In this document: positions 20,121-30,822 of the stretch, one piece after another
Position numbering within the stretch: position 1 is the first letter of the stretch
Layout: each line of letters opens with the position of its first letter
Assembly (NCBI GenBank): GCA_012719855.1
Contig: JAAXZN010000013.1
Coordinates: forward strand, 27,947-91,946
Direction: 5' to 3'
DNA length: 64,000 nucleotides
DNA from: Serratia liquefaciens
Lineage (GTDB): Bacteria > Pseudomonadota > Gammaproteobacteria > Enterobacterales > Enterobacteriaceae
The notes under the pieces: generated by a model
What the model was told of the DNA's origin: nothing
The model's input: only the letters and a program-made list of their open reading frames with translations
Databases searched by the model: none
Made by a program: the position numbers and the translations under genes

Positions 20121-20134
20121 CCGATCAAGATCAA
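20121..20134 (-). promoter_or_regulatory. FNR-like site upstream of pepT
   Basis: On the reverse strand the site reads TTGAT-CTTG-ATCGG, eight of the ten fixed FNR bases, 40 bp upstream of the pepT start. FNR activates pepT in Salmonella, so the position is sensible. Confidence 0.5.
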
Positions 20135-20192
20135 ATATTGAGACAGGTCATTTTTACCCAGATTTAACGGAAATCATTAATTCTTAAAGAAA

Positions 20193-20214
20193 GGCCGGCG
20201 TCAAACGGCCGGCC
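20193..20214 (-). terminator. Terminator after cobB
   Basis: A 7-bp GC stem (20193-20199 with 20208-20214) reads into TTTCTTT on the reverse strand, 35 bp beyond the cobB stop. Confidence 0.75.
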
Positions 20215-20248
20215 AGTTACCCAAGTCAGACAGCGCATTGACCTGGGG

Positions 20249-21085
20249 TTAAGGCCTATCAGCCCTTTCAACTTTCCCTACCAGGAATTTGTGCACAAAC
20301 CGTGGTACCACCGCGCTGGCCTGGCCGTAGTGTTTTTCATCAAACTGACTTTCCACCTGGCTGGGCTCCAGGTTGAGCTCCATGGTATGCGCCCCACCCA
20401 GCCGCGCTTCATGCACGAAGCCCGCCGCCGGATAAACGTGGCCCGAGGTGCCAATGGCGACAAAAAAGTCGGCCTTGGCCAGTGCCTGATAAATTTCATC
20501 CATGCCCAGCGGCATTTCGCCGAACCATACGATATGCGGCCGTAACGGTGCCGGGAATTGGCAGCAATGACAGCGATCGTCGACGCTGAGATCCTCCGGC
20601 CAGTCAAAGACCTGCCCGGAGTTGGTGCAGCGTACCTTCAACAGCTCACCGTGCATATGCAACACCCGTGAACTACCTGCACGTTCATGCAGATTATCGA
20701 TATTTTGCGTCACCAGCAGGAAGTTATCCCCCAACCAGGCTTCCAGATCCGCCAGGGCGCGGTGCGCAGCGTTAGGCGCAATCTCCGGCGATTGCAACTG
20801 GCGACGGCGTTCATTGTAAAACGCCTGTACCAGCTGTGGATCGCGCTGATAACCTTCCGGCGTAGCGACGTCCTCCACGCTATGCTCTTCCCACAACCCG
20901 TCTGCCGCCCGGAAGGTACGAATACCCGACTCAGCCGAGATCCCGGCGCCGGTCAACACTACGACAAACGGCTTTTTCAGCTCGGCCGCCGCCATGGTAT
21001 CGCGATGAAAAATCCGCGAACGAAAGCGCTGATGCAGCACATGCTTACTCTTGCGAAACTGACACAGCCGATGACGAGTGTGCAT
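20249..21085 (-). CDS. cobB: NAD-dependent protein deacylase CobB (sirtuin)
   Basis: 278 residues, matching the long form of E. coli CobB (279) with its basic N-terminal extension. Sirtuin motifs are intact: [28 protein letters not shown], the catalytic His in [11 protein letters not shown], Zn cysteines in RCTNSG and CHCC, and [12 protein letters not shown]. Tyr and Arg in FYNERRRQL are the residues that favour succinyl-lysine. CobB deacetylates and desuccinylates many proteins, including acetyl-CoA synthetase. A shorter start near the [11 protein letters not shown]et could give the second known isoform. It follows nagK after 11 bp. Confidence 0.94.
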   Translation of the reverse strand: MHTRHRLCQFRKSKHVLHQRFRSRIFHRDTMAAAELKKPFVVVLTGAGISAESGIRTFRAADGLWEEHSVEDVATPEGYQRDPQLVQAFYNERRRQLQSPEIAPNAAHRALADLEAWLGDNFLLVTQNIDNLHERAGSSRVLHMHGELLKVRCTNSGQVFDWPEDLSVDDRCHCCQFPAPLRPHIVWFGEMPLGMDEIYQALAKADFFVAIGTSGHVYPAAGFVHEARLGGAHTMELNLEPSQVESQFDEKHYGQASAVVPRFVHKFLVGKVERADRP

Positions 21086-21096
21086 TAACTCTCTCC

Positions 21097-22017
21097 TTAC
21101 TTTTCCCTGTTAACCAAATTGAGGAACGCCGCTCCGCGTACGCCACCGGCGTCCCCGTAACGGGCTTTTTCAATTCGCGGCAGCTTGGCCACACGCAACA
21201 CATGCGCCGGCAAACGCTGCGGTAACGCCTGGTAAATAGCGTCAAAATTCGACAACCCGCCGCCAATCACCACCAGATGCGGATCGATGATGGTCAGCAG
21301 ATTGCCCAGGCATATCGCCAGGACGTCCATAAAACGTTCAACATGAGCCACAGCCTGCGGCTCACCTGCCTGATAATGCGCAATGATCTGCTGCGCAGGC
21401 AAGTGCTGCTGGTAAAAGTGGGCGTACATCCACTCAAAACCGCGGCCAGAAATGTAATTTTCGATGCAACCCTGATGACCGCACCCGCAAGGAACGCGAG
21501 GTATATCACGTCCCAGCACCTCCAGCGCATCCACCGGCAGACGGAAATGACCAAATTCACCGGCGATATAGTTACGCCCGGAGAGCACCTTGCCGTCGAC
21601 GATTAGCCCGCCGCCTACCCCGGTGCCGAGGATAATGCCCAGTACCGTCGGGTAGCGACGAAACTCCTCGTCCCAGGCCTCTGACAGCGCAAAGCAGTTG
21701 GCGTCGTTATCGATGCGCACGTCACGGCCAATCAACTCTGCCAGGTCATGCGGCAGGCGCTGGCCCATCGCCGCCGGAACGTTGGCGGTGAAAACCGTGC
21801 CGTCATCGTCGTTGGGCAAGCCAGGAATGCCGATACCTACCTTGCCCTGCAAGCCACAGAACGCATCCGCTTCAAAGGTCAGATCGCGCAGCGTCGTCAA
21901 CAGTTGCCGATAGTCCTCACGTGGCGTCGGCACCCTTTTTTGCCAGATACGCTGCAGATCCGCATCGAACACGCCCAGCTCAATCTTGGTGCCGCCCATA
22001 TCGAAACCGTAGTACAT
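21097..22017 (-). CDS. nagK: N-acetyl-D-glucosamine kinase
   Basis: 306 residues, against 303 in E. coli. A ROK-family kinase that phosphorylates GlcNAc released by cell-wall recycling. It has the ATP loop [12 protein letters not shown], the catalytic Asp in [20 protein letters not shown] and the ROK zinc motif [10 protein letters not shown]. It lies downstream of lolCDE but is separated by a strong terminator, and is followed closely by cobB as in E. coli. Confidence 0.95.
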   Translation of the reverse strand: MYYGFDMGGTKIELGVFDADLQRIWQKRVPTPREDYRQLLTTLRDLTFEADAFCGLQGKVGIGIPGLPNDDDGTVFTANVPAAMGQRLPHDLAELIGRDVRIDNDANCFALSEAWDEEFRRYPTVLGIILGTGVGGGLIVDGKVLSGRNYIAGEFGHFRLPVDALEVLGRDIPRVPCGCGHQGCIENYISGRGFEWMYAHFYQQHLPAQQIIAHYQAGEPQAVAHVERFMDVLAICLGNLLTIIDPHLVVIGGGLSNFDAIYQALPQRLPAHVLRVAKLPRIEKARYGDAGGVRGAAFLNLVNREK

Positions 22018-22033
22018 AACCCACCCTCAGGCT

Positions 22034-22063
22034 AAAAAAAGGGGCGGCATCTCTGCCTCCCCT
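22034..22063 (-). terminator. Terminator after lolE
   Basis: A 10-bp stem with one mismatch (22040-22049 with 22054-22063) and a TCTC loop ends, on the reverse strand, in seven T residues (22034-22040). It separates lolCDE from nagK-cobB. Confidence 0.85.
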
Positions 22064-22071
22064 GATTTTCA

Positions 22072-23319
22072 TTATTGTCCGCTCAACACTCGTGCCGGAT
22101 CGATACGGCTGGCACGCCTGGCCGGATACCAGCTGGCCAACAGGCTGAGCACCAGCGCGGTCACCAGTACAATCACCACGTCCAGCCAGTGCAGCTCGGA
22201 AGGCAGGAAGTCAATGAAGTAAATATCGCCCGACAGGAATGAATGCCCCATCAGCTTTTCCAACCCTTTGATGATGTTGGTCAGTTGCAGTGAGGCGATA
22301 ACCCCGACCACCACGCCGCTAAGGCTCCCCACCAGCCCGGCCAGCAGGCCGTACCAGATAAATATGGCGCGGATAAAGCCGTCTTTGGCCCCCAGCGTAC
22401 GCAATACGGCGATATCGCCACTCTTGTCCTTCACCGCCATCACCAGCGTGGAGACAATGTTAAAACAGGCCACGCCGATCACCAGCACCATTGCCAAATA
22501 CATAATCGCGCGGATCATCTGGATATCGCGATACATATAGCCGTAGGTGCCGATCCAACTTTTGATATACACGTAGGAATTGGTAACTTCACCGGCGTCG
22601 CGCACCAGCTTGTTGGCGGCAAACACGTCGTTAACCTTGATGGCGATGCCGGTTACGCTGTCACCCATGTCCAGATACTGTTGGGCATCGGCCAGTGGCA
22701 CCATCGCCAGACTGTGATCGAGCTGACCGCTAAGCTGCAAAATCCCGGTAACGTGTAAACGAATGCGCTTCGGTTGCAACAGCTTCATCTGCGGGTCGCT
22801 GTTGGGGATCATCACCGTCACATAGCTGCCCTGCTTGACGCCCAAAGCGTCGGCGACGCCCTTGCCGAGGATCACCTGTTGCTCACCGCTTTTGAAATTG
22901 GCCCAGGCGTCGCCCTGCACATATTTCGGCAGCGCGCTAAGCTGGTTTTCCTGCTGCGGATCGACCCCTTTCACCCCAACCGCCCGCAGCTGTGCGCCGT
23001 TTTCCATCAGGCCGGTAAAGTTGATGTAGGGTGCGGCGGCCAAAATGCCGGGCACTTTCTCCACCCGTTGCAAAATGGACGACCAGTCTTTGAACGGCTG
23101 TTTCACCGGCTCGATTTCACCGTGCGGCACCACCGCCAAAATGCGGTTTTTCAGTTCACGCTCAAAGCCGTTCATGGCGCTCAGGCCGACGATCAGCACC
23201 GCCACGCCCAGCGCAATCCCGATGGTGGAAATCACCGAGATCAGCGACACCATGCCGCCGCGCTTGCGCCCACGGCTGAAACGCAGGGCCGTCAGAAAGG
23301 AAAGTGACGCTCCCGCCAT
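22072..23319 (-). CDS. lolE: Lipoprotein-releasing ABC transporter permease LolE
   Basis: 415 residues. LolE has four membrane segments, one near the N-terminus and three at the C-terminus, around a large periplasmic domain. With LolC and LolD it extracts outer-membrane lipoproteins from the inner membrane and hands them to LolA. The N-terminus ([26 protein letters not shown]) and C-terminus ([19 protein letters not shown]) match the family. Its ATG overlaps the lolD stop by one base (TAATG). Confidence 0.96.
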   Translation of the reverse strand: MAGASLSFLTALRFSRGRKRGGMVSLISVISTIGIALGVAVLIVGLSAMNGFERELKNRILAVVPHGEIEPVKQPFKDWSSILQRVEKVPGILAAAPYINFTGLMENGAQLRAVGVKGVDPQQENQLSALPKYVQGDAWANFKSGEQQVILGKGVADALGVKQGSYVTVMIPNSDPQMKLLQPKRIRLHVTGILQLSGQLDHSLAMVPLADAQQYLDMGDSVTGIAIKVNDVFAANKLVRDAGEVTNSYVYIKSWIGTYGYMYRDIQMIRAIMYLAMVLVIGVACFNIVSTLVMAVKDKSGDIAVLRTLGAKDGFIRAIFIWYGLLAGLVGSLSGVVVGVIASLQLTNIIKGLEKLMGHSFLSGDIYFIDFLPSELHWLDVVIVLVTALVLSLLASWYPARRASRIDPARVLSGQ

Positions 23320-24023
23320 TACTCAGCCCCCAACAGGGTCAACTGGGCCTGCAGATGGCCATCGGCCATTTCCAACTGGCGGCTAAGGCGCTTGGCCAAC
23401 TGCAAGTCATGAGTGACCACCAGAAACGCGGTGCCCTGGCGCACGTTCAATTCGCCGAGCAGATCGAAAATGCTGTCGGCAGTGCGTTTATCGAGGTTAC
23501 CGGTAGGTTCGTCCGCCAATACCAGTGACGGGTTATTGACCAGCGCACGAGCAATCGCCACGCGCTGACGCTCACCGCCGGAGAGTTCTGACGGCCGGTG
23601 CTTGCTGCGTTTTGCCAGCCCGACCGCCGTCAGCATTTCCAGCGCCTTTTCCTGCGCCTGCGCCGGTTTCATCCCGCCGATCAGCAAAGGCATCGCGGCG
23701 TTTTCCAGCGCGGTAAAGTCCGGTAACAAATGATGGAACTGGTAGATAAAGCCCAACTGGCGGTTGCGCAGCTCGGCCTTGGCGGCCGATGACAGGGTAT
23801 TCAGAGACTGCCCTTTGTAAATCACCTCGCCGGAGGTCGGTGAGTCCAGCCCACCCAGCAGATGCAGCAAAGTACTTTTACCGGAACCCGAGCTGCCGAC
23901 AATCGCCATCATCTCGCCCGGCTGCATGGCAAAGCTGACATTGCGCAGTACGTCGGTATGCAGGTTGCCTTCCTGATAGGTCTTGCACAGGTTGTCGCAC
24001 TGCAACAAAAGATGGTTACTCAT
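23319..24023 (-). CDS. lolD: Lipoprotein-releasing ABC transporter ATPase LolD
   Basis: 234 residues. A complete ABC ATPase: Walker [13 protein letters not shown] (about residues 43-50), Q-loop, signature [15 protein letters not shown], Walker [13 protein letters not shown] and a switch His in VVTHD. It powers LolCE in the cytoplasm. It overlaps lolC by 8 bp and lolE by 1 bp. Confidence 0.97.
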   Translation of the reverse strand: MSNHLLLQCDNLCKTYQEGNLHTDVLRNVSFAMQPGEMMAIVGSSGSGKSTLLHLLGGLDSPTSGEVIYKGQSLNTLSSAAKAELRNRQLGFIYQFHHLLPDFTALENAAMPLLIGGMKPAQAQEKALEMLTAVGLAKRSKHRPSELSGGERQRVAIARALVNNPSLVLADEPTGNLDKRTADSIFDLLGELNVRQGTAFLVVTHDLQLAKRLSRQLEMADGHLQAQLTLLGAE

Positions 24024-25218
24024 AACGTAAAGCCTCAGCGGGTTGTACGGCGGCAGCGCGCCATGAAGGGTAAAGCGTGGACAACAGAGACACCGCCATC
24101 GCCGCTACGGCGATAATCGTCACCTGCAGCGGATCCACCGCCACCGGCAGCGATGCGCCGTCAATCAATGCGCCGAGGATCGGCATCAGGTTATTCAGAT
24201 TGCTGGCCAGCAACACGCCCAGCAGCGTACCGAGCAGCGAGCCGATAATGCCGGCGCTGGCGCCTTGCACCATAAACACCGACATGATCTGTCGACGCGT
24301 CAGGCCCTGGGTCTGCAGAATGGCAACTTCGCCCTGCTTCTCCATCACCAGCAGGCCGAGTGAAGTAATGATGTTAAAGGCCGCGACGGCGACGATCAGG
24401 CTAAGCAACAGCCCCATCATGTTTTTCTCCATACGCACTGCCTGGAACAGCTCGCCCTTGCGTTCGCGCCAGTCTTTCCACTCGGTGCCCTGCGGCAATT
24501 TCTGTTGGCTGAGAGTATCGACCGTCAGCGGCTGCTGCAGGAACAGGCGCCACCCGGTGATATTACCCGCCGGGTAGCGTAGCAGACGCGAAGCATCCTG
24601 CTGATTGACCAGCATTTGGGTGCCGTCCACTTCGCTGTTGGCATGGAAGGTGCCGACCACGGTAAACAGACGTTGAATAGGAATGCGGCCCATCGGCGTG
24701 AACTGGCTGGCGCTGGGCACCATCACCCGCAGCGGATCGCCGCGTTTAACGCCAAGTTGCCCGGCCAACTGCTCGCCGATAATGATGTTGTACTGGCCCG
24801 GCTGCAACAGCTGCTGCTTGACGTTGACCAGGAACGGCGTCAAAGGATCGGCTTCGTCCGGGTTGACCCCCAACATCACGCCGACCGCCACGCTGCGAGC
24901 GCTTTGCAGCACCACGTCACCGGTGGTCAATGGCGCTACGCGGCTAACGCCCTGCAGGCTTTGTACCGCCGATGCCGGGATTTGCTGAGGGTTGATCGAG
25001 CCCTGTGGGCTGGTGATCAACGCCTGCGGCATCAGGCCGAGAATGTTGTTTTCCAGATCCTTTTCAAAACCGTTCATCACCGACAACACGGTGACCAACG
25101 CCATCACCCCCAGCGTAATGCCGATGGTGGAAAGCCAGGAAACAAACCGTCCGAAGCGGTCTGATGCCCGCCCGCGCATGTAGCGCAGGCCAATGAATAA
25201 CGCGACAGGTTGATACAT
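24016..25218 (-). CDS. lolC: Lipoprotein-releasing ABC transporter permease LolC
   Basis: 400 residues, similar to LolE with the same four-segment layout. The N-terminus [21 protein letters not shown] and the C-terminal [18 protein letters not shown] are typical. LolC provides the binding site for LolA through its periplasmic hook. It is the first gene of the lolCDE operon. The 117-bp gap upstream holds AT-rich sequence suited to a promoter but no exact consensus that I can fix. Confidence 0.96.
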   Translation of the reverse strand: MYQPVALFIGLRYMRGRASDRFGRFVSWLSTIGITLGVMALVTVLSVMNGFEKDLENNILGLMPQALITSPQGSINPQQIPASAVQSLQGVSRVAPLTTGDVVLQSARSVAVGVMLGVNPDEADPLTPFLVNVKQQLLQPGQYNIIIGEQLAGQLGVKRGDPLRVMVPSASQFTPMGRIPIQRLFTVVGTFHANSEVDGTQMLVNQQDASRLLRYPAGNITGWRLFLQQPLTVDTLSQQKLPQGTEWKDWRERKGELFQAVRMEKNMMGLLLSLIVAVAAFNIITSLGLLVMEKQGEVAILQTQGLTRRQIMSVFMVQGASAGIIGSLLGTLLGVLLASNLNNLMPILGALIDGASLPVAVDPLQVTIIAVAAMAVSLLSTLYPSWRAAAVQPAEALRYE

Positions 25219-25335
25219 GAAATCCGTTTTGTTGCCGTAGCTTAAGCAAAGTGATCAAGGATAATAAAGGCTATACCCCGTTTAGGGAACCACCCTGACG
25301 CCTTTTATTCCGTCGATCGCGCTTGCGGCAGCACG

Positions 25336-25977
25336 TCACCCGGCATCGCGCTTTAACAGGTTGTAAACCGACACCCGGGAAATCCCCAGCGCCTCCGCCG
25401 CCATGGTGGCTGCCCCGCGCAGTTGCAGATAGCCCTGCTGCTTTAGCTGCTGGATCACCTGAACACGCTGCTCGGACGTGAGCGCACGCGGCGCAGTGGC
25501 ATGCGAAGCGGCAAAGTTGTTGATCACTGAAGCAATGTCGGACAGTGAGCGGGCCCCTTCATCCGCCGCCTGCGGCGCGCTCTGCACCACCGCAGTCAGT
25601 TGTTGCAGAATGGCGTTGACGCTGTTGAAGATTGAAACGTCCAGGTTAAGGCAGATAGCCGCCACGTAGACACCCTGGCTGTTGCGCAGACCAATAGAGG
25701 TGCTCTTGGCCGGACGCCCATCCGGAAACGCATTGGCATAGTTTTGCACCACGTCCGGAAAGTCCGGCGAGGCAATACGCTCCAGCCCCATTTCACTGGC
25801 GGCATCGCCGATACTGCGGTTCGACAGGTTATTGGCGATGCTGACGATGGCATGATTCGGTTGCGTCAGATCGTGCAGCACCACTTCACAACTGGGCGCA
25901 AACATCGCGCCCAGCGCCTGAACAATTTTTTCCGCTTCGCGCAGCAGCAGCGCATTTTCCTGCCTGAGATCGCTCAT
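25336..25977 (-). CDS. YheO-type PAS and helix-turn-helix regulator
   Basis: 213 residues from the ATG at 25977 (217 from the ATG at 25989). The N-terminal two thirds is a YheO-like PAS domain (SCEVVLHDLTQPNHAIVSIANN, then STSIGLRNSQGVYVAAICLNLD). The C-terminus is a short HTH (LQLRGAATMAAEALGISRVSVYNLLKR). E. coli relatives are DauR/YheO. It is divergent from a PLP-dependent ammonia-lyase, 85 bp away, which it probably regulates. I cannot name the effector; a hydroxy-amino acid would fit the neighbour. Confidence 0.78.
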   Translation of the reverse strand: MSDLRQENALLLREAEKIVQALGAMFAPSCEVVLHDLTQPNHAIVSIANNLSNRSIGDAASEMGLERIASPDFPDVVQNYANAFPDGRPAKSTSIGLRNSQGVYVAAICLNLDVSIFNSVNAILQQLTAVVQSAPQAADEGARSLSDIASVINNFAASHATAPRALTSEQRVQVIQQLKQQGYLQLRGAATMAAEALGISRVSVYNLLKRDAG

Positions 25978-25989
25978 AAACTTAACCAT

Positions 25990-26017
25990 TTGACAATAAC
26001 TTTACAAAGAGTAAATT
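25990..26017 (+). promoter_or_regulatory. Promoter of the ammonia-lyase gene
   Basis: TTGACA at 25990-25995 and TAAATT at 26012-26017, with a 16-bp spacer, lie 46 bp before the ATG at 26063. The divergent regulator gene begins immediately to the left, so bound regulator could cover both promoters. Confidence 0.55.
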
Positions 26018-26062
26018 AAAATGATCGGGTAATCAATCAACCTTTCACCAGACGAGGTCGCC

Positions 26063-27046
26063 ATGAGTTCAACGCCCCACTGCATTACCGCCGCCGATAT
26101 CTCCACCGCCGCAGAAATTCTGGCGGGACATGCCCTGCGCACTCCTGTCATGACCTCGCAGCAGGCCGACAACATCGCCGGGGCGCAGCTGTTCTTCAAG
26201 TGCGAAAACTTCCAGCGCGTTGGCGCCTTCAAGTTTCGCGGCGCGTACAATTCGATTGCCCAATTGAGCCCGGCGCAGCGTCAGGCCGGCGTGATAGCCT
26301 TCTCCTCCGGCAACCATGCGCAGGCGATGGCATTGGCGGCACGGGAGTTGGGGGTCAAAGTGACCATAGTGATGCCGCACGACGCGCCGGCCGCCAAACT
26401 GGCGGCAACGCGTGGCTACGGCGCCAACGTCGTGATTTATCAGCGTCACAGTGAAGACCGTGCTGCCATTACCCAGCGGCTGGCGGCCGAACAAGGGCTG
26501 ACGATAGTGCCGCCCTATGATTACCCGCAGGTGATCGCCGGTCAGGGCACTGCTACCAAGGAGTTGATAGAGGAAGTTGGGCCACTGGACGTCTTACTGG
26601 TGTGCACTGGCGGCGGTGGTTTGCTGGCGGGCAGCGCGGTAGCGGCACATCACTGGTCGCCCGGTTGCCGCGTTTTCGGCGTTGAACCAGAAGTAGGTAA
26701 CGACGTGCAGCTGGCGTTTCGTAGCGGCCAGCCGGTACAGATCCCGGTGCCAAAAACCATCGCCGACGGTGCGCAAACGCAGCAGGTGGGCGCGCTGACG
26801 TTCCCGATCATTCAGCAGTATGTAGAAGATATCTTGACGGTCAGCGACCATCAGCTGTGCCGACAGATGCGTTTCTTTATGGAACGGATGAAAATGGTGG
26901 TCGAGCCCACAGGCTGCCTGGCCGCGGCGGCGGCGATGAATTCGCTGCTCGACCTGCGGGGCAAAAAAGTCGGGGTGATCGTCAGCGGCGGCAACGTCGA
27001 CGTTGATAAAATCGCCGACTATCTTGCCATGGGGGCGCAGGAATAA
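26063..27046 (+). CDS. Threonine/serine dehydratase-like enzyme, probably threo-3-hydroxy-L-aspartate ammonia-lyase
   Basis: 327 residues. A fold-type II PLP enzyme: Schiff-base Lys57 in GAFKFRGAYN, the substrate loop SSGNHAQA, and the phosphate-binding CTGGGGLLAG near residue 182. It lacks the C-terminal ACT domain of biosynthetic threonine deaminase (IlvA, about 510 residues) and is closest in layout to serine racemase and threo-3-hydroxyaspartate ammonia-lyase, which forms oxaloacetate and ammonia. Serine or threonine dehydratase activity remains possible. Strong promoter and a divergent PAS/HTH regulator suggest inducible catabolism. Confidence 0.78.
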   Translation: MSSTPHCITAADISTAAEILAGHALRTPVMTSQQADNIAGAQLFFKCENFQRVGAFKFRGAYNSIAQLSPAQRQAGVIAFSSGNHAQAMALAARELGVKVTIVMPHDAPAAKLAATRGYGANVVIYQRHSEDRAAITQRLAAEQGLTIVPPYDYPQVIAGQGTATKELIEEVGPLDVLLVCTGGGGLLAGSAVAAHHWSPGCRVFGVEPEVGNDVQLAFRSGQPVQIPVPKTIADGAQTQQVGALTFPIIQQYVEDILTVSDHQLCRQMRFFMERMKMVVEPTGCLAAAAAMNSLLDLRGKKVGVIVSGGNVDVDKIADYLAMGAQE

Positions 27047-27107
27047 CGTCGCCGGAACGCTCGTCCCTTGAGTTATAGGGGATCAGCAAGCTGTGCCTGC
27101 ATTAATC

Positions 27108-27125
27108 GGGCGAATTTATTCGCCC
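27108..27125 (+). terminator. Possible hairpin terminator after the ammonia-lyase gene
   Basis: GGGCGAAT and ATTCGCCC (27108-27115, 27118-27125) form an 8-bp stem without a following T-tract. The rest of the 27047-27305 gap has no credible gene. Confidence 0.4.
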
Positions 27126-27305
27126 CCTGTCGTCACTGGAATGGCCTGTCTGCCGGGAGTAAATTTGAACGCCGCCGCTTGAAAGAGGACGGGTTTCGCG
27201 CTTTTACCTATGTCAGTTTATGGCCCAGTGGGCTAGTATTACCGGGTAAAGGCGCGTTGTAATCTGTGCCGGGCGAAATTTAACACATTGATTAAAGATA
27301 CCTTA

Positions 27306-30300
27306 ATGAGCACCTCCGATAACCCTAACCGTTCTTCATCGTCATCCTCCCGTTATTCCCTGCCTGAACGCGCGGGCGATTTGCGCCAGTTGGGGCAGCT
27401 GACCGGCTCGGCCTGCGCCGTGGAGTGCGCCGAGATCGTCGAACGTCATAACGGGCCGGTGATGCTGATCGCCCCGGACATGCAAAATGCCCTGCGGCTG
27501 CGCGACGAAATTCAGCAGTTTACCGATCAGATGGTGACCACGCTGTCCGACTGGGAGACCCTGCCTTACGACAGCTTCTCGCCGCATCAGGAAATCATCT
27601 CTGCCCGCCTGTCGAGCCTGTACCATCTGCCGACCATGGCCCGTGGCGTAATCATTCTGCCGGTCAATACCTTAATGCAGCGCGTTTGCCCGCACGAGTT
27701 CCTGCACGGCCACGCGCTGGTGATGAAAAAAGGCCAGCGCCTGTCACGCGACAAACTTCGCGCCCAACTGGAACAGGCCGGCTACCGCAGCGTCGATCAG
27801 GTGATGGAACACGGTGAGTTCGCCACCCGCGGCGCGCTGCTCGACCTGTTCCCCATGGGCAGCGAAGAGCCCTACCGTATCGATTTCTTCGACGATGAAA
27901 TCGACAGCCTGCGCACCTTTGATGTCGACAACCAGCGGACGCTGAATGAAGTCGAAGCCATCAACCTGCTGCCGGCCCATGAATTCCCGACCGACAAAAA
28001 CGCCATCGAACTGTTCCGCAGCCAATGGCGTGAGCAGTTCGAGGTGCGCCGCGACGCCGAACATATCTATCAGCAGGTCAGCAAAGGCACCTGGCCGGCC
28101 GGTATCGAATACTGGCAACCGCTGTTCTTCAGCCAACCGCTGCCGTCGCTGTTCAGCTACCTGCCGGAGAACACGCTGATCGTCAATACCGGCAACCTGG
28201 AGAGCGCAGCCGATCGTTTCTGGCTGGACGTTAACCAACGCTACGAGAGCCGCCGCGTCGATCCTATGCGCCCACTGCTGGCGCCGCCAAGCCTGTGGCT
28301 ACGGGTTGACGAGCTGTTTAGCGAGCTGAAAGCCTGGCCGCGCATGGCGCTGAAAACCGAAGAGCTGCCCGCCAAAGCCGGCAACACCAATCTGGATTAT
28401 CGCCCCCTGCCCGATCTGGCGGTGCAAGCCCAGCAGAAAGCCCCGCTGGACAACCTGCGCCGTTTTACTGAAAGCTTCGACGGCAGCATCATTTTCTCGG
28501 TGGAAAGCGAAGGCCGCCGTGAAACGCTGCAGGATTTGCTCGGCCGCATCAAGCTCGGCACCGCCTTGATCCAGCATCTCGATCAGGCCGAGCCGGCCGG
28601 TCGCTACATGATGGTCGGCGCCTCAGAACGCGGCTTCCTCGACGGCATGCGCAACCGGGCGCTGATCTGCGAAAGCGATCTGCTCGGCGAGCGCGTCAGC
28701 CGTCGTCGGCAGGACAACCGGCGCACCATTAATACCGATGTGCTGATCCGCAACCTGGCAGAACTGCACCCTGGCCAGCCGGTGGTGCACCTGGAGCACG
28801 GCGTCGGGCGTTACGTTGGCCTGACCACGCTGGAAGCCGGCGGCATCAAGGCCGAATACCTGATCCTGGCCTACGCCGGCGAAGACAAACTCTACGTGCC
28901 GGTCTCTTCATTGCATCTGATCAGCCGCTACGCCGGCGGTGCGGACGAAAACGCTCCGCTGCACAAGTTGGGCGGTGACGCCTGGACGCGCGCACGGCAA
29001 AAAGCCGCAGAGCGGGTACGAGACGTGGCGGCGGAACTGCTGGATATTTATGCCCAACGCGCGGCCAAAACCGGCTTCGCCTTTAAACATAACCGTGAGC
29101 AGTATCAGCTGTTCTGCCAAAGTTTCCCGTTTGAAACCACCCCGGATCAGGAGCAGGCAATCAACGCCGTGCTGAGCGACATGTGCCAGCCCCTGGCCAT
29201 GGATCGTCTGGTCTGTGGCGACGTCGGCTTCGGCAAAACCGAAGTGGCAATGCGCGCCGCCTTCCTGGCGGTAGAAAACGGCAAGCAGGTGGCGGTGTTG
29301 GTGCCAACCACCCTGCTGGCGCAGCAGCATTTCGACAACTTCCGCGACCGCTTCGCCACCTGGCCGATCCGCATCGAGATGATGTCGCGTTTCCGCAGCG
29401 CCAAAGAGCAGCAACAGGTGATGGACGACGCCGTGGACGGTAAGGTAGACATCATCATAGGGACCCACAAACTGTTACAGAGCGATCTGCGCTGGAAAGA
29501 TTTGGGGCTGCTGATCGTCGATGAAGAACACCGTTTCGGCGTTCGCCACAAAGAGCGTATCAAGGCGATGCGTGCCGATGTAGATATCCTGACGCTCACC
29601 GCAACGCCAATCCCGCGTACGTTGAATATGGCGATGAGCGGCATGCGTGACCTGTCGATTATCGCCACCCCACCGGCGCGCCGTTTGGCGGTGAAGACCT
29701 TCGTGCGCGAGTACGACAGCCTGGTGGTGCGCGAGGCGATCCTGCGTGAAGTACTGCGCGGCGGTCAGGTTTATTATCTGTATAACGACGTGGAAAATAT
29801 CGAGAAGGCAGCCCAGAAGCTGGCTGAACTGGTACCGGAAGCACGTATCGCCATTGGTCACGGCCAGATGCGCGAACGTGATTTGGAACGGGTGATGAAC
29901 GATTTCCATCACCAGCGCTTTAACGTACTGGTCTGTACCACCATTATCGAAACCGGTATCGATATTCCCAGCGCCAATACCATTATCATCGAACGTGCCG
30001 ATCGTTTCGGGCTGGCGCAATTGCACCAGTTACGCGGTCGCGTCGGGCGTTCTCACCATCAGGCCTATGCTTATTTGCTGACGCCGAATCCGAAGTCCAT
30101 GAGCACCGACGCGCATAAACGTCTGGAGGCCATCGCGTCACTGGAAGACCTGGGCGCCGGCTTTGCCCTGGCCACCCACGATCTGGAAATCCGCGGCGCG
30201 GGCGAGCTGCTGGGTGAAGATCAGAGCGGCCAGATGACTACCGTCGGCTTTTCGCTGTACATGGAACTGTTGGAAAGCGCGGTGGATGCACTCAAACACG

Positions 30301-30785
30301 GGCGCGAACCTTCGCTGGAAGATCTCACCAGCAACCAGACCGAAGTGGAGCTGCGCATGCCGGCCCTGCTGCCGGATGACTATATCCCGGACGTCAACAC
30401 GCGCCTGTCGTTCTACAAGCGCATCGCCAGCGCAAAAAACGACGCCGAGCTGGAAGAGTTGAAGGTGGAGCTGATCGACCGTTTCGGCCTGCTGCCGGAT
30501 GCGGCGCGCAACCTGCTGCAAAGTGCGGCGCTACGCCAACATGCACAGAAGCTGGGGATCAAACGCATCGAAGGCAATGAGCGCGGCGGTTTTATCGAGT
30601 TTGGAGAGAAGAATCGGGTCGATCCAGGCTATTTGATTGGCCTGCTGCAAAGCAACCCGCAAATCTATCGCCTGGATGGGCCAACCAAGCTGAAGTTTAT
30701 GCTGGACCTGACCGATCGCCAAAAACGCCTGAAGTTTACCGAGGAACTGCTGACCGCGTTCCGCGAACATACGCTGGCAGCCTGA
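27306..30785 (+). CDS. mfd: Transcription-repair coupling factor Mfd
   Basis: 1159 residues, against 1148 in E. coli. Mfd pushes stalled RNA polymerase off DNA lesions and recruits UvrA. The UvrB-homology region (LPYDSFSPHQEIISARLSSL) is N-terminal. The RNA-polymerase interaction domain lies before EHGVGRYVGLTTLE. The SF2 translocase has Walker A GDVGFGKTE (near residue 640), DEEH, TATPIPRTL and the motif VI region QLRGRVGRSHH. A C-terminal TRCF domain starts near LRMPALLPDDYIPDV. The ATG at 27306 is chosen over a TTG six codons upstream; neither has a strong Shine-Dalgarno sequence. The N-terminal 15 residues are Ser-rich and longer than in E. coli. Confidence 0.97.
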   Translation: MSTSDNPNRSSSSSSRYSLPERAGDLRQLGQLTGSACAVECAEIVERHNGPVMLIAPDMQNALRLRDEIQQFTDQMVTTLSDWETLPYDSFSPHQEIISARLSSLYHLPTMARGVIILPVNTLMQRVCPHEFLHGHALVMKKGQRLSRDKLRAQLEQAGYRSVDQVMEHGEFATRGALLDLFPMGSEEPYRIDFFDDEIDSLRTFDVDNQRTLNEVEAINLLPAHEFPTDKNAIELFRSQWREQFEVRRDAEHIYQQVSKGTWPAGIEYWQPLFFSQPLPSLFSYLPENTLIVNTGNLESAADRFWLDVNQRYESRRVDPMRPLLAPPSLWLRVDELFSELKAWPRMALKTEELPAKAGNTNLDYRPLPDLAVQAQQKAPLDNLRRFTESFDGSIIFSVESEGRRETLQDLLGRIKLGTALIQHLDQAEPAGRYMMVGASERGFLDGMRNRALICESDLLGERVSRRRQDNRRTINTDVLIRNLAELHPGQPVVHLEHGVGRYVGLTTLEAGGIKAEYLILAYAGEDKLYVPVSSLHLISRYAGGADENAPLHKLGGDAWTRARQKAAERVRDVAAELLDIYAQRAAKTGFAFKHNREQYQLFCQSFPFETTPDQEQAINAVLSDMCQPLAMDRLVCGDVGFGKTEVAMRAAFLAVENGKQVAVLVPTTLLAQQHFDNFRDRFATWPIRIEMMSRFRSAKEQQQVMDDAVDGKVDIIIGTHKLLQSDLRWKDLGLLIVDEEHRFGVRHKERIKAMRADVDILTLTATPIPRTLNMAMSGMRDLSIIATPPARRLAVKTFVREYDSLVVREAILREVLRGGQVYYLYNDVENIEKAAQKLAELVPEARIAIGHGQMRERDLERVMNDFHHQRFNVLVCTTIIETGIDIPSANTIIIERADRFGLAQLHQLRGRVGRSHHQAYAYLLTPNPKSMSTDAHKRLEAIASLEDLGAGFALATHDLEIRGAGELLGEDQSGQMTTVGFSLYMELLESAVDALKHGREPSLEDLTSNQTEVELRMPALLPDDYIPDVNTRLSFYKRIASAKNDAELEELKVELIDRFGLLPDAARNLLQSAALRQHAQKLGIKRIEGNERGGFIEFGEKNRVDPGYLIGLLQSNPQIYRLDGPTKLKFMLDLTDRQKRLKFTEELLTAFREHTLAA

Positions 30786-30790
30786 CGCTT

Positions 30791-30822
30791 AGCCCCCTCC
30801 GGAATCTGTCTGGGGGGGTTAT
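30791..30822. terminator. Weak terminator between mfd and the diguanylate cyclase gene
   Basis: CCCCCT near 30793 can pair with GGGGGG near 30812, followed by GTTATT. The genes converge here. The T-tract is short, so the assignment is tentative. Confidence 0.4.

Noticed and set aside
27068..27262. 64-codon frame between the ammonia-lyase and mfd
   Set aside because: No ribosome site, non-ATG start, no recognisable product; overlaps the hairpin at 27108.
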